Shown here in pieces: positions 6,863 through 15,112 of a stretch of 34,339 nucleotides of DNA (positions are counted from its first letter, which is position 1; every line of letters starts with the position of its first letter). Both the position numbers and the translations under genes were made by a program. Under the pieces are notes generated by a model. The model saw only the letters and a program-made list of their open reading frames with translations. It searched no databases and was not told where the DNA came from. This stretch comes from Streptomyces sp. Ru71. Its GTDB lineage: Bacteria > Actinomycetota > Actinomycetes > Streptomycetales > Streptomycetaceae. The stretch spans positions 1-34,339 of the forward strand of contig NZ_PQSS01000077.1 of assembly GCF_002920535.1 (NCBI RefSeq), in the 5' to 3' direction.

Positions 6863-8157
6863 GAATCCGGCACCTCACCATCACGGCCGCATTGCTGGGC
6901 ACACTCTGCCTGCCCGCCCACGCCGACGAGCAGGTCCGCGACATCAGCCGCGACACCCTGGCCCCGAACGACGGCTGGGCCTCCTTGGGCACCGGCACCA
7001 CCGGGGGCGCCGCCGCCGACGACGCCCATGTGTACACCGTCGCCGACCGGGCCGGCCTGGTGCGCGCCCTCGACGGCGGCAGCGACACCCCGAAGATCAT
7101 CAAGATCGCCGGGACCGTCGACGCCAACACCGACGACGCCGGCCGCCGGCTCGACTGCGCCGACTACGCCACCGACGGCTACGACCTGAAGAAGTACCTC
7201 ACCGCCTACGACCCCCGCACCTGGGGCGCCGACAAGCCCAGCGGCCCGCAGGAGGAGGCCCGTCAGGCGTCCGCGGCGCGGCAGGCCGAACGGGTCGTGT
7301 TCCCCGTCGGCTCCAACACCACGATCGTCGGCCTCGGCTCCTCCGCCGTCCTCAAGGGCGCCAGCCTCCAGGTCAAGGGCGCGGACAACGTCATCGTCCG
7401 CAACGTCGAACTGCGCGACGCCTACGACTGCTTCCCCGTCTGGCAGCCCAACACCGGCGGCCTCGGCGACTGGAAGACGGCCTACGACACCCTGTGGCTC
7501 AACGGCGCCACCCACGTCTGGGTCGACCACGTCACCGCCTCCGACCAGGGCCACCCGGACGCCGGCGAGCCCACCTGCTTCGCCCGCAACTACCTGCGCC
7601 ACGACGGTTTGCTGGACATCACCAACGGCTCCGACCTGGTCACCGTCTCCTGGAGCCGGTTCGCCGCCCACGACAAGGCGATGCTCATCGGCAACGGGGA
7701 CAACGTCACGAGCGACCGGGGCAAGCTGCGGGTCACCCTCCACCACAACGAGTTCGACGGCGTCGTCCAGCGCGCCCCGCGCGTCCGCTTCGGACAGGTG
7801 CACCTCTACGACAACCGGTACGTGGTCCCCGAGGACTCCCTCGACTACCGCTACTCGATCGGCGTCTCCACCGAGTCCCGCATCTACGCCGAGAACAACG
7901 CCTTCCACACCCCGAGCCATGTGGAGGTGGCCGACCTGGTCAAGAGCTGGAACGGCACCGCCCTGCACGCGAGCGGCACGCTGTTCAACGGCTATCCGGT
8001 CGACCTGCTCACCATCCACAACGCCTACAACTCCGGCAGCGAGAGGGACCTGACCGACGACGTCGGCTGGACGCCCACGCTCCACGGCACCGTCGACAGC
8101 GCCGCGGTGGCCGACCGGGCGGTGGCGCGCGGAGCGGGCGCGGGGAGGATCCGATGA
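6859..8157 (+). CDS. Secreted pectate lyase, polysaccharide lyase family 1 (first copy)
   Basis: A 432-residue parallel beta-helix lyase that cleaves de-esterified polygalacturonan by beta-elimination, normally with calcium. An N-terminal Sec signal peptide is visible (MRIRHLTITAALLGTLCLPAHA, cut near residue 22). Seen in the mature part are NDGWASLGTGTTGGAAADD, the PL1 strand WVDHVTASDQGHPDAG, HDGLLDITNGSDLVTVSW with calcium-site acidic residues, and RAPRVRFG (R305, R310), which carries the catalytic Arg. The ATG overlaps the permease stop (ATGA at 6859), and the stop overlaps the oxidoreductase start. A secreted enzyme placed between a permease and a cytosolic enzyme with coupling at both ends is unusual. 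It is a clear paralogue of the lyase at 16025-17347. Confidence 0.92.
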   Translation: MRIRHLTITAALLGTLCLPAHADEQVRDISRDTLAPNDGWASLGTGTTGGAAADDAHVYTVADRAGLVRALDGGSDTPKIIKIAGTVDANTDDAGRRLDCADYATDGYDLKKYLTAYDPRTWGADKPSGPQEEARQASAARQAERVVFPVGSNTTIVGLGSSAVLKGASLQVKGADNVIVRNVELRDAYDCFPVWQPNTGGLGDWKTAYDTLWLNGATHVWVDHVTASDQGHPDAGEPTCFARNYLRHDGLLDITNGSDLVTVSWSRFAAHDKAMLIGNGDNVTSDRGKLRVTLHHNEFDGVVQRAPRVRFGQVHLYDNRYVVPEDSLDYRYSIGVSTESRIYAENNAFHTPSHVEVADLVKSWNGTALHASGTLFNGYPVDLLTIHNAYNSGSERDLTDDVGWTPTLHGTVDSAAVADRAVARGAGAGRIR

Positions 8158-9314
8158 GCGCCCCCGTGCCGATCGTGCTGGCCGGCGCCCGCGGTCACGG
8201 CCGCTGGCACCTCGACAACATCCGCCGCCTCCAGGACCGGGGCCTGGTCCGGCTCGTGGGGATCTGCGAACTGACCCCGCTGACCGAGCAGGAGCTGCCC
8301 GACGGCCTCGGCGCCCCCGAACAGTCCGCCGACTTCGGCGCGCTGCTGGATGCCACCGGCGCCCGGATCGCCGTGGTCTGCACCCCGATCCCCACCCACA
8401 CCGACCTCGCGCTCACCGCCGCCGAGCGGGGCGTGCACCTGCTGCTGGAGAAGCCGCCCGCGCCGTCGTTCGCCGAGTACCGGCGGATGGCCGACGGGGT
8501 CGCGCGGGCCGGTGTGGCCTGTCAGATCGGCTTCCAGTCGCTCGGCTCGCACGCCCTGCCCGCGATCCGGGAGATGATCGCCGACGGCGTGATCGGCGAG
8601 GTCGTCGGCCTGGGCGGCGCCGGCGCGTGGGCGCGTGCCGAGGCCTACTTCCGGCGGGCGCCCTGGGCGGGCCGGCGGCGGCTGCACGGCGCCGACGTCG
8701 TCGACGGGGTGCTCACCAACCCCCTCGCGCACGCCGTCGCCACCGCCCTCGCGCTCGACGGCTCGACCCGCGCCGAGGACGTCACCGGCATCGAGACCGA
8801 GCTGCTGCGCGCCAACGCCATCGAGTCCGACGACACCTCCTGTGTACGGATCACCACCGCCGCCGGCCGGCCGATCGTCGTCGCCGCCACCCTGTGCGCC
8901 GAGCGCCCCGACGAGCCGTATGTGCTGGTGCACGGCAGCCGTGGCCGGATCACCTTCTGGTACAAGCAGGACCGGGTGCTGCTGCAGCGCGCCGACCACG
9001 GCCCGGAGGAGTTCGAGTACGGCCGCACCGACCTGCTCGCCGACCTCGTCGACCACCTCACCACCGGCGCCGCCCTGCTCGTCCCGCCGGACGCCACCGG
9101 CGCCTTCATGAAGGTGGTGGAGGAGATCCGGCTCGCCCCCGACCCGGCCCCGCTGCCCGAGCACGCCTGGCGCGTGCTGCCCGAGGAGGGCCGGCGCGTC
9201 GTCCCCGGTGTGGACGGTCTGGTCGCGGCCGCCGCCGACACCCTCGCCCTGTACTCCGAGCTCGGCGCCCCCTGGGCCCCGAGCGCCCTGCCGAGAGAGG
9301 TGAGCACCCGATGA
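8154..9314 (+). CDS. Gfo/Idh/MocA-family NAD(P)-dependent oxidoreductase
   Basis: A 386-residue cytoplasmic protein with an N-terminal Rossmann domain (VPIVLAGARGHGRWHLDNI, about 5-23; a GxxGxG-like loop), the strand AVVCTPIPTHTDLA and the family EKP motif (E99-K100-P101), where the Lys is normally catalytic. A C-terminal alpha/beta substrate domain follows. Family members oxidise or reduce a hydroxyl group on sugars, sugar acids or inositols. It sits in the pectin operon, overlapping the upstream lyase and the downstream DUF6807 gene by four bases each (ATGA). Gfo/Idh enzymes often occur with PmoA-like (DUF6807) genes in sugar loci. Substrate and direction are unknown; an imported sugar or uronate residue is likely. 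Confidence 0.85.
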   Translation: MSAPVPIVLAGARGHGRWHLDNIRRLQDRGLVRLVGICELTPLTEQELPDGLGAPEQSADFGALLDATGARIAVVCTPIPTHTDLALTAAERGVHLLLEKPPAPSFAEYRRMADGVARAGVACQIGFQSLGSHALPAIREMIADGVIGEVVGLGGAGAWARAEAYFRRAPWAGRRRLHGADVVDGVLTNPLAHAVATALALDGSTRAEDVTGIETELLRANAIESDDTSCVRITTAAGRPIVVAATLCAERPDEPYVLVHGSRGRITFWYKQDRVLLQRADHGPEEFEYGRTDLLADLVDHLTTGAALLVPPDATGAFMKVVEEIRLAPDPAPLPEHAWRVLPEEGRRVVPGVDGLVAAAADTLALYSELGAPWAPSALPREVSTR

Positions 9315-10156
9315 CCGCCCCCGACACGCCCGTCCTGCGGGTCGCGGGCCGCCCCGTCGGCCGCTACGTCATCCGACCCGAGCTGCCCGCCCGGCTCTCC
9401 CCGCGCCCCTACCTGCACCCCGTCACCACCCTGGCCGGCACCACGGTCACCGAGCTGACCCCCGCCGACCACGCACACCACCTCGGCGTCGGTGTCGCCG
9501 TTCCCGACGTCGAGGGGCACAACTTCTGGGGCGGGCGCACCTTCGTCCGCGACCAGGGCCCGACCGAGCTGGACAACCACGGCGCCCAGCGGCACACCTC
9601 GTTCCCGCTGCGCGACCCGGACGGCTTCGTTGAGGAGCTGCGCTGGGTGGCGGGCGGCGCGGAGCTGCTGCGCGAGCGGCGCACGGTCGCGGCCACCGAA
9701 CTCACGGCCACCGCCTGGGCGCTGGACTTCACCTTCTCCCTCACCAACACCACACCCGGTCCGCTCTCCCTCGGCAGCCCCGCCACCAACGGCCGGCCCG
9801 GCGCCGCGTACGGCGGCTTCTTCTGGCGGGCCCGCAAGGAGGCCGAGCCGCCCCGCGTGTTCACCGCCGACGCCGAGGGCGAGGAGGCGGTGCACGGCCG
9901 CCGCGCCGACTGGCTGGCCCTCGCCGGGACCGGCTGGACGCTGGTGTTCGCCGGTGCCACCGAGGCGACCCGCCGCGACCCCTGGTTCGTGCGCGCGACC
10001 GAGTACCCCGGGGTCGGCTCCTCGCTCGCCTCCTCCGAGCGGCTGACCATCCCGCCCGGCGACACCGTCGTACGGCGGATCGTCACGGTCGTCGCGGACG
10101 GCCGCCCGGACCGGGACGAGGCGGCCGCCCTGGTCGGAAAGGCAGTGGCGCAGTGA
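9311..10156 (+). CDS. PmoA-like protein (DUF6807 family), function unknown
   Basis: A 281-residue protein that reads like the family annotated methane oxygenase PmoA or DUF6807. That name is historical; nothing here suggests methane oxidation and there are no membrane helices. Recognisable stretches are RPYLHPVTTLAGTTVTE, the His-rich TPADHAHHLGVGVAVPDVEGHNFWGG (about residues 55-80) and the Gly-rich GRPGAAYGGFFWRA. The all-beta look and the HAHH/GHNFWGG motifs suggest a beta-sandwich with a sugar- or metal-binding surface. It lacks a signal peptide, so it should act in the cytosol beside the Gfo/Idh enzyme and GH43. Four-base overlaps at both ends (ATGA at 9311, GTGA at 10153) indicate tight co-expression. 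No enzymatic activity is claimed. Confidence 0.75.
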   Translation: MTAPDTPVLRVAGRPVGRYVIRPELPARLSPRPYLHPVTTLAGTTVTELTPADHAHHLGVGVAVPDVEGHNFWGGRTFVRDQGPTELDNHGAQRHTSFPLRDPDGFVEELRWVAGGAELLRERRTVAATELTATAWALDFTFSLTNTTPGPLSLGSPATNGRPGAAYGGFFWRARKEAEPPRVFTADAEGEEAVHGRRADWLALAGTGWTLVFAGATEATRRDPWFVRATEYPGVGSSLASSERLTIPPGDTVVRRIVTVVADGRPDRDEAAALVGKAVAQ

Positions 10157-11655
10157 CCACGTACGAGAACCCGATCCTGAACGCCGACTGGTCCGACCCG
10201 GACGTGGTGCGCGTCGGCGACGACTTCTACCTCACCGCCTCCAGCTTCGGCCGCGCCCCCGGCCTGCCCCTGCTGCACTCCCGCGACCTGGTGAACTGGA
10301 CGCTCGTCGGGCACGCCCTGGACCGGCTGGAACCCGAGGCCGAGTTCGCGCGGCCCCGGCACGACTGCGGTGTCTGGGCGCCCTCCCTCCGCCACCACGA
10401 CGACCGGTTCTGGATCTTCTGGGGCGACCCCGACCAGGGCATCTTCCAGGTCAACGCGCCCGATGTCCGCGGCCCGTGGACCCGCCCGCACCTGCTGAAG
10501 GCGGGCAAGGGGCTGATCGACCCGTGCCCGCTGTGGGACGACGAGACCGGCGAGGCGTATCTCGTGCACGCCTGGGCGAGGTCCCGCGCCGGCGTCAAGA
10601 ACCGCCTCACCGGCCACCGGATGCACCCCGACGCCACCTCCCTGCTCGACGAGGGCAAGCTGATCGTCGACGCCGACCGCATCCCCGGCTGGTTCACCCT
10701 GGAAGGGCCCAAGCTGTACCGGCACGACGGCTGGTTCTGGATCCTGGCGCCCGCCGGGGGAGTGGACACCGGCTGGCAGGGCGCCTTCCGCGCGCGGGAC
10801 TTCTTCGGCCCGTACGAGGAGCGGATCGTCCTCGAACAGCAGGACACCGACGTCAACGGCCCCCACCAGGGCGGCTGGGTGCGCACCCCGTCCGGTGAGG
10901 ACTGGTTCCTGCACTTCCAGCAGCGCGGCGCCTACGGCAGGGTCGTCCACCTCCAGCCGATGCGCTGGGACGCCGACGGCTGGCCGGTGCTCGGCAACGA
11001 CGGCGCCCCCGTCGCCGTCCACCGAAGGCCCGCCCTGCCGCCGCAGCCGCCGGCCGCGCCCGCCACCGACGACGACTTCCCCGGCGGACGGTACGGCCGC
11101 CAATGGCAGTGGACCGCCAACCCCCAGGACGGCTGGGCCACCCAGCACTCCGCCGACGGCCTGCGGCTGACCTGCGTCCGCTCGGCCGACGCGCACGACC
11201 TGCGCAAGCTGCCGAACCTGCTCACCCAGCGGCTGCCGGGCCTGCCCAGCGCCGTCGAGGTCGAACTGCGCCTGGACGCCGAGGAGCCGGGGGCCCGGGC
11301 CGGGCTCGCGGTGCTCGGGGACGCGTTCTCCTGGATCGGGCTCGAACGGGGCGCCGACGGCCGGGTCCACCTGGTGCACCGGTTCGCCGAGCCGGTCGCC
11401 GAGCGGGAGCGGGACGCCGACCGCCCACGGCTCGCCCCGCGGGGCCGGGCCCGGCTGCGCATCGAGATCGGCGCCGGCGCCCGCTGCCGCTTCTTCCACG
11501 ACACCGGGGCGGGCCTTGAGCCCTCCGGCCCCGTCTTCGCCGCCACCCCGTGGCGCTGGGTCGGGGCGCTGCTCGGCCTGTTCGCGCTCGCACCTCAAGG
11601 CCCGGGTCACGCCGGCACGGCGACCTTCGAGCACTTCCGTATCACCGCCCTCTGA
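10153..11655 (+). CDS. Cytoplasmic family 43 glycoside hydrolase
   Basis: A 500-residue two-domain enzyme. The N-terminal five-bladed propeller (about 1-300) has the GH43 residues: general base Asp in NADWSDPDV (D15), the pKa-modulating Asp in LIDPCPLW (D123) and general acid Glu in FTLEGPKLY (E184). The C-terminal part (about 310-500) reads as a concanavalin-like beta-sandwich as in two-domain beta-xylosidase/arabinofuranosidases. No signal peptide is present, so it should cleave imported oligosaccharides, releasing arabinose, xylose or possibly galactose. The start is GTG at 10153, overlapping the DUF6807 stop (GTGA). The stop at 11653-11655 opens a triple 9-bp repeat. In this locus arabinan or galactan side chains of rhamnogalacturonan are the most probable substrate source. 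Confidence 0.85.
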   Translation: MTTYENPILNADWSDPDVVRVGDDFYLTASSFGRAPGLPLLHSRDLVNWTLVGHALDRLEPEAEFARPRHDCGVWAPSLRHHDDRFWIFWGDPDQGIFQVNAPDVRGPWTRPHLLKAGKGLIDPCPLWDDETGEAYLVHAWARSRAGVKNRLTGHRMHPDATSLLDEGKLIVDADRIPGWFTLEGPKLYRHDGWFWILAPAGGVDTGWQGAFRARDFFGPYEERIVLEQQDTDVNGPHQGGWVRTPSGEDWFLHFQQRGAYGRVVHLQPMRWDADGWPVLGNDGAPVAVHRRPALPPQPPAAPATDDDFPGGRYGRQWQWTANPQDGWATQHSADGLRLTCVRSADAHDLRKLPNLLTQRLPGLPSAVEVELRLDAEEPGARAGLAVLGDAFSWIGLERGADGRVHLVHRFAEPVAERERDADRPRLAPRGRARLRIEIGAGARCRFFHDTGAGLEPSGPVFAATPWRWVGALLGLFALAPQGPGHAGTATFEHFRITAL

Positions 11656-11679
11656 AAGCCCTGAAAGCCCTGAAAGCCC
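11653..11679 (+). repeat. Three perfect tandem 9-bp repeats starting at the GH43 stop codon
   Basis: TGAAAGCCC occurs three times without gaps (11653, 11662, 11671). The first TGA is the GH43 stop. Because the unit is nine bases, the repeats give three in-frame stops. Confidence 0.95.
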
Positions 11680-11708
11680 CTTCCCCCGTACGCCTGTTGG
11701 GAGCCGCA

Positions 11709-13691
11709 ATGCCGCACATCCCTAGCAAGCGCTTGCCGAGACCAGGTGTCGCCCTGGCCGCCGTCGCCGGCCTGCTCGCCGCCCTCGGTCTCGGGGCGGC
11801 CGGTGAGGCGAAAGCCGCCACCGTCCCCCCGTCCGTTTCCGCCGCCGACCGCTGGAGCGACCAGCCGCACGGGTTCGCCACCCTCGCCGGCGGCACCACC
11901 GGGGGCGCCGGCGGCACGGTCGTCACCGTCACCGACCAGGCCTCGCTCGCCAAGTACGCCTCCGCGCCCGAGCCGTACGTCATCCGGGTCAAGGGCTCCA
12001 TCGCCGTCGCGCCTTTCGGCTCCGACATCGTCGTGGCCTCCGACAAGACCATCATCGGCGTCGGCGACACCGGTGAGATCGTCCACGGCGAACTCCACCT
12101 GAACCCCGGCACGCACAACGTCATCATCCGCAACCTGACGATCCGCGACTCCTACGTCGAGGGCGACTGGGACGGCAAGACCACCGACTTCGACGCCATC
12201 CAGATGGACACCGTCGACCACGTCTGGATCGACCACAACCGCCTGACCCACATGGGCGACGGGCTGCTGGACATCCGCAAGGACAGCCAGTACGTCACCG
12301 TCTCCTACAACCAGTTCAGCAACCACAACAAGGTGTTCGGCATCGGCTGGACGACGAACGTCAAAACGCAGATCACCGTCGACCACAACTGGTTCACCGG
12401 CACCAAGCAGCGCAACCCGTCCGCCGACAACTGCGCCTACGCCCACCTGTACAACAACTACCTCTCCGGGCAGGTGGCCGACGGCGACCCGGTGTGGACG
12501 TACGGGAACTGGTCGCGCGGCAAAACCCGGATGGTCATCGAGAACAGCTACTACGACGGCGTCCAGCACCCCTACCAGGCCGACGCCACCGCCGAACTGG
12601 TGCAGCGCGGGTCGATCCTGAAGAACACCACCGGGCGCACCGACGCCTGGGGCACGGCCTTCGAGCCGCGTGACTTCTACGACTACCGGCTGGACCCGGC
12701 GGCCGCCGTCCCGGTCCTGGTCACCCGCTTCTCCGGCCCGCAGAAGCAGATCGGCGACTCGGTGACGCTGCGGGTCCCCGGCGATTACCCGACCGTGCAG
12801 GCCGCGGTGGACGCCGTGCCCGACGGCAACGACCTGCCGGTGACGATCGCCATCGCGCCCGGGACCTACCGCGAGAAGGTCTACGTCCCGGCCGGCAAGC
12901 CGTACGTCACGCTGGAGGGGACGGGGGCCAAGCGCTCCGACACGGTGATCGTGTACGACACCCCGGCGGCATACGGCGGCTCCACCGGCAGCGCCACCGT
13001 CCGCATCGCCGCGAACGACACCACCGCCCGCCACCTCACCTTCAGCAACGACTTCGACGAGGCCGCCGTCGAGCTGAACGGCGAGCAGGCGCTGGCGATG
13101 AAGACCACCGGCGACCGGATCGTCTTCGAGGACACCGCCTTCCTGGGCAACCAGGACACCCTGATGACCGACAGCCCGAAGCTGACCACCATCAGCCGCG
13201 TCTACGTCCGCGACTCCTACATCGAGGGCGACGTCGACTTCATCTACGGGCGGGCGACCACCGTCGTCGAGCGGTCGGTGATCCGGGCGCTGAGCCGGGG
13301 CTCCACCACGAACAACGGCTACATCACCGCCGCCTCGACGTGGACCGGCAACCCGTACGGCATCCTGATCACCGGCTCGCGGATCGTCAGCGACGCGCCC
13401 GAGCAGTCCTTCCACCTCGGCCGGCCCTGGCACCCGGGCGGCGAGCCGCAGGCCGTCGGCCAGGTGCTGATCCGGGACACCGAACTGCCCGCCGCGGTCA
13501 AGTCCGCGCCCTGGACCGACATGAGCGGCTTCTCCTGGAAGGACGCCCGCTTCGCCGAGTACCGCACCTACGGCCCCGGAGCGGCCGTCACCGCCGACCG
13601 GCCGCAGATGAGCAACGAGGACGCGCGCGTCCACACCGTCGCCGACTACCTGCGCGGCACCGACGGCTGGGCGCCGCAGACCCGCCACTGA
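11709..13691 (+). CDS. Secreted bifunctional PL1 pectate lyase - CE8 pectin methylesterase fusion
   Basis: A 660-residue extracellular protein with two pectin-active domains. A signal peptide covers about 1-37 (hydrophobic core ALAAVAGLLAALGLGAAG, cleavage near AKA-ATV). The PL1 beta-helix (about 40-340) shows WIDHNRLTHMGDGLLDIRKDS and KQRNPSADN with R235; the second Arg of the usual RxPxxR is Asp here. The CE8 domain (about 352-655) has the catalytic pair D483 in GNQDT and D510 in EGDVDFIYG, plus R572 in LGRPW. The esterase would remove methyl groups so that the lyase on the same chain can cut the exposed polygalacturonate. The ATG at 11709 follows GGGAGCCGCA. A LacI-like palindrome (11725-11736) overlaps codons 6-10, so the gene may be separately regulated from the upstream operon. 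Confidence 0.9.
   Translation: MPHIPSKRLPRPGVALAAVAGLLAALGLGAAGEAKAATVPPSVSAADRWSDQPHGFATLAGGTTGGAGGTVVTVTDQASLAKYASAPEPYVIRVKGSIAVAPFGSDIVVASDKTIIGVGDTGEIVHGELHLNPGTHNVIIRNLTIRDSYVEGDWDGKTTDFDAIQMDTVDHVWIDHNRLTHMGDGLLDIRKDSQYVTVSYNQFSNHNKVFGIGWTTNVKTQITVDHNWFTGTKQRNPSADNCAYAHLYNNYLSGQVADGDPVWTYGNWSRGKTRMVIENSYYDGVQHPYQADATAELVQRGSILKNTTGRTDAWGTAFEPRDFYDYRLDPAAAVPVLVTRFSGPQKQIGDSVTLRVPGDYPTVQAAVDAVPDGNDLPVTIAIAPGTYREKVYVPAGKPYVTLEGTGAKRSDTVIVYDTPAAYGGSTGSATVRIAANDTTARHLTFSNDFDEAAVELNGEQALAMKTTGDRIVFEDTAFLGNQDTLMTDSPKLTTISRVYVRDSYIEGDVDFIYGRATTVVERSVIRALSRGSTTNNGYITAASTWTGNPYGILITGSRIVSDAPEQSFHLGRPWHPGGEPQAVGQVLIRDTELPAAVKSAPWTDMSGFSWKDARFAEYRTYGPGAAVTADRPQMSNEDARVHTVADYLRGTDGWAPQTRH
11725..11736 (+). 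promoter_or_regulatory. Perfect LacI-type palindrome overlapping the start of the PL1-CE8 gene
   Basis: GCAAGCGCTTGC is a perfect 12-bp palindrome with central CG, positioned 16 bases after the first base of the ATG at 11709. It shares AAGCGCTT with 4997-5004. It is inside coding sequence, so it would act as a roadblock or translation-region operator if real. Confidence 0.5.
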
Positions 13692-13740
13692 CCCCCACCA
13701 CTTCATATCCGTGCAGCATCCGGAAGAAGAGAGCCGACCA

Positions 13741-15081
13741 ATGAAGATCAGCAACCGCAGAAGCAGGCGTGCCGCCCTGGCCGTCGCCCTGGGCTCCGTG
13801 CTCGCCCTGACCGCCACCGCCTGCGGCGACGACGGCAGCGGCAGCGGCGGGGACAAGGGCTCCGAGGGCAGCGGCAAGGGCGAGATCGTCTTCTGGGACA
13901 ACAACGGCGGTGTCCGCACCGACATCTGGAAGCAGATCATCGCCGACTTCGAGAAGGCCAACCCCGACATCAAGGTCAAGTACGTCGGCATCGCCGCCAA
14001 GGAGTACCAGTCCAAGGTGGACACCGCCATCCAGGGCGGCGGCCTGCCCGACGTCGGCGGGGTCGGCGCGGCCATGCTCGCGGAGTTCTCGGCGCAGAAC
14101 GCCCTGGAGCCGCTGGACGAGCGGCTCACCAAGTCGTCGCTGAACGGCAGGCTGAACAAGGACATGGTCGCCTCGCTGAAGGCCGCGGGCGGCGGCGACG
14201 GCACGCTCTACTCGATCCCGACCTCCGCCAACAACGGCGTGCTGTACTACCGCACCGACCTGTTCCAGAAGGCCGGCCTGGACGCGCCGACCACCTGGGA
14301 CAAGTTCTACGAGGCGGCCCATAAGCTCACCGACGCCAAGAAGAACGCGTTCGGCTACACCATCCGCGGCGGCGCCGGCTCCATCGCGCAGGCGCTGGAC
14401 GCGATGTACGGGCAGTCCGGGATCACGTCGTTCTGGAACGGCGACAAGACCACGGTGAACGACCCGAAGAACGTGGCGGCGCTGGAGAAGTACGCGGCGC
14501 TGTACAAGAAGGTCACCCCGGCCGCCGACGTGAACAACGACTTCACGAAGATGGTCGCCCAGTGGGACTCCGGCACGATCGGGATGCTCAATCACAACCT
14601 GGGGTCGTACCAGGACCATGTGAAGGCGCTCGGCACCGAGAAGTTCCGGGGCATTCCGCAGCCGGTCGGGCCCGGCGGAAAGCGGGTCCAGGTCTCCAAC
14701 CCGGTCGACGGGCTCGGGCTGTTCAAGAGCTCCAAGAACAAGGAGGCCGGCTGGAAGTTCATCGAGTTCGCGCTCTCGCACGCGGAGAACTCCAAGTTCA
14801 ACGAGGCGGCGGGGCAGGTGCCGGCGAACACGGAGGCCGCCGGCGATGCGTGGATCCAGAAGGCGGAGCCGACGAAGCTGGCCGCTGCCGCGTTGAGCGA
14901 TGGTTCTACGACCATCGTCCAGCTTCCTTACTATCTGCCTGACTGGAACACGATTTCCAAGGCGGACAACGAGCCGGGCTTTCAGAAAGTGTTGCTCGGG
15001 AAGATGTCGACGAAGGAATTTCTGGACACGTTGGCCGATCAGCTCAACAAGGCTCAGGCCGACTGGAAGCAGAACCATTGA
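13741..15081 (+). CDS. ABC transporter extracellular solute-binding lipoprotein (CUT1, family 1)
   Basis: A 446-residue sugar-binding lipoprotein. Its twin-Arg-like basic start (NRRSRR) is followed by a hydrophobic stretch and the lipobox TATAC, with Cys28 to be lipidated. A Gly/Ser/Asp-rich linker (about 29-48) leads to GEIVFWDNNGGVRTDIWKQI, typical of cluster 1 binding proteins. Seen later are IPTSANNGVLYYRTDLF and NPVDGLGLFKSSKNKEAGWKF, both common in this family. It should deliver a pectic oligosaccharide to the permeases at 5049-6862; no other binding protein lies in the locus. The start is the ATG at 13741 after GAAGAGAGCC. Wobble positions in the last 65 or so codons are less GC-biased than in the rest of the gene. 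Confidence 0.9.
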   Translation: MKISNRRSRRAALAVALGSVLALTATACGDDGSGSGGDKGSEGSGKGEIVFWDNNGGVRTDIWKQIIADFEKANPDIKVKYVGIAAKEYQSKVDTAIQGGGLPDVGGVGAAMLAEFSAQNALEPLDERLTKSSLNGRLNKDMVASLKAAGGGDGTLYSIPTSANNGVLYYRTDLFQKAGLDAPTTWDKFYEAAHKLTDAKKNAFGYTIRGGAGSIAQALDAMYGQSGITSFWNGDKTTVNDPKNVAALEKYAALYKKVTPAADVNNDFTKMVAQWDSGTIGMLNHNLGSYQDHVKALGTEKFRGIPQPVGPGGKRVQVSNPVDGLGLFKSSKNKEAGWKFIEFALSHAENSKFNEAAGQVPANTEAAGDAWIQKAEPTKLAAAALSDGSTTIVQLPYYLPDWNTISKADNEPGFQKVLLGKMSTKEFLDTLADQLNKAQADWKQNH

Positions 15082-15112
15082 GTCCGTGGGTGGTTTCGGT
15101 TCGTGGGGGGCT

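Noticed and set aside
9311..10156. Methane oxygenase subunit, as the PmoA name suggests
   Set aside because: No membrane helices and no other methane oxidation genes; the family name is a legacy label.
11607..14204. A continuous 865-codon open frame on the minus strand opposite GH43, PL1-CE8 and the binding protein
   Set aside because: It is an antisense shadow of GC-rich genes. Its product is Val/Gly/Asp-rich, has no domain, and the plus-strand frames carry clear catalytic motifs and normal codon bias.
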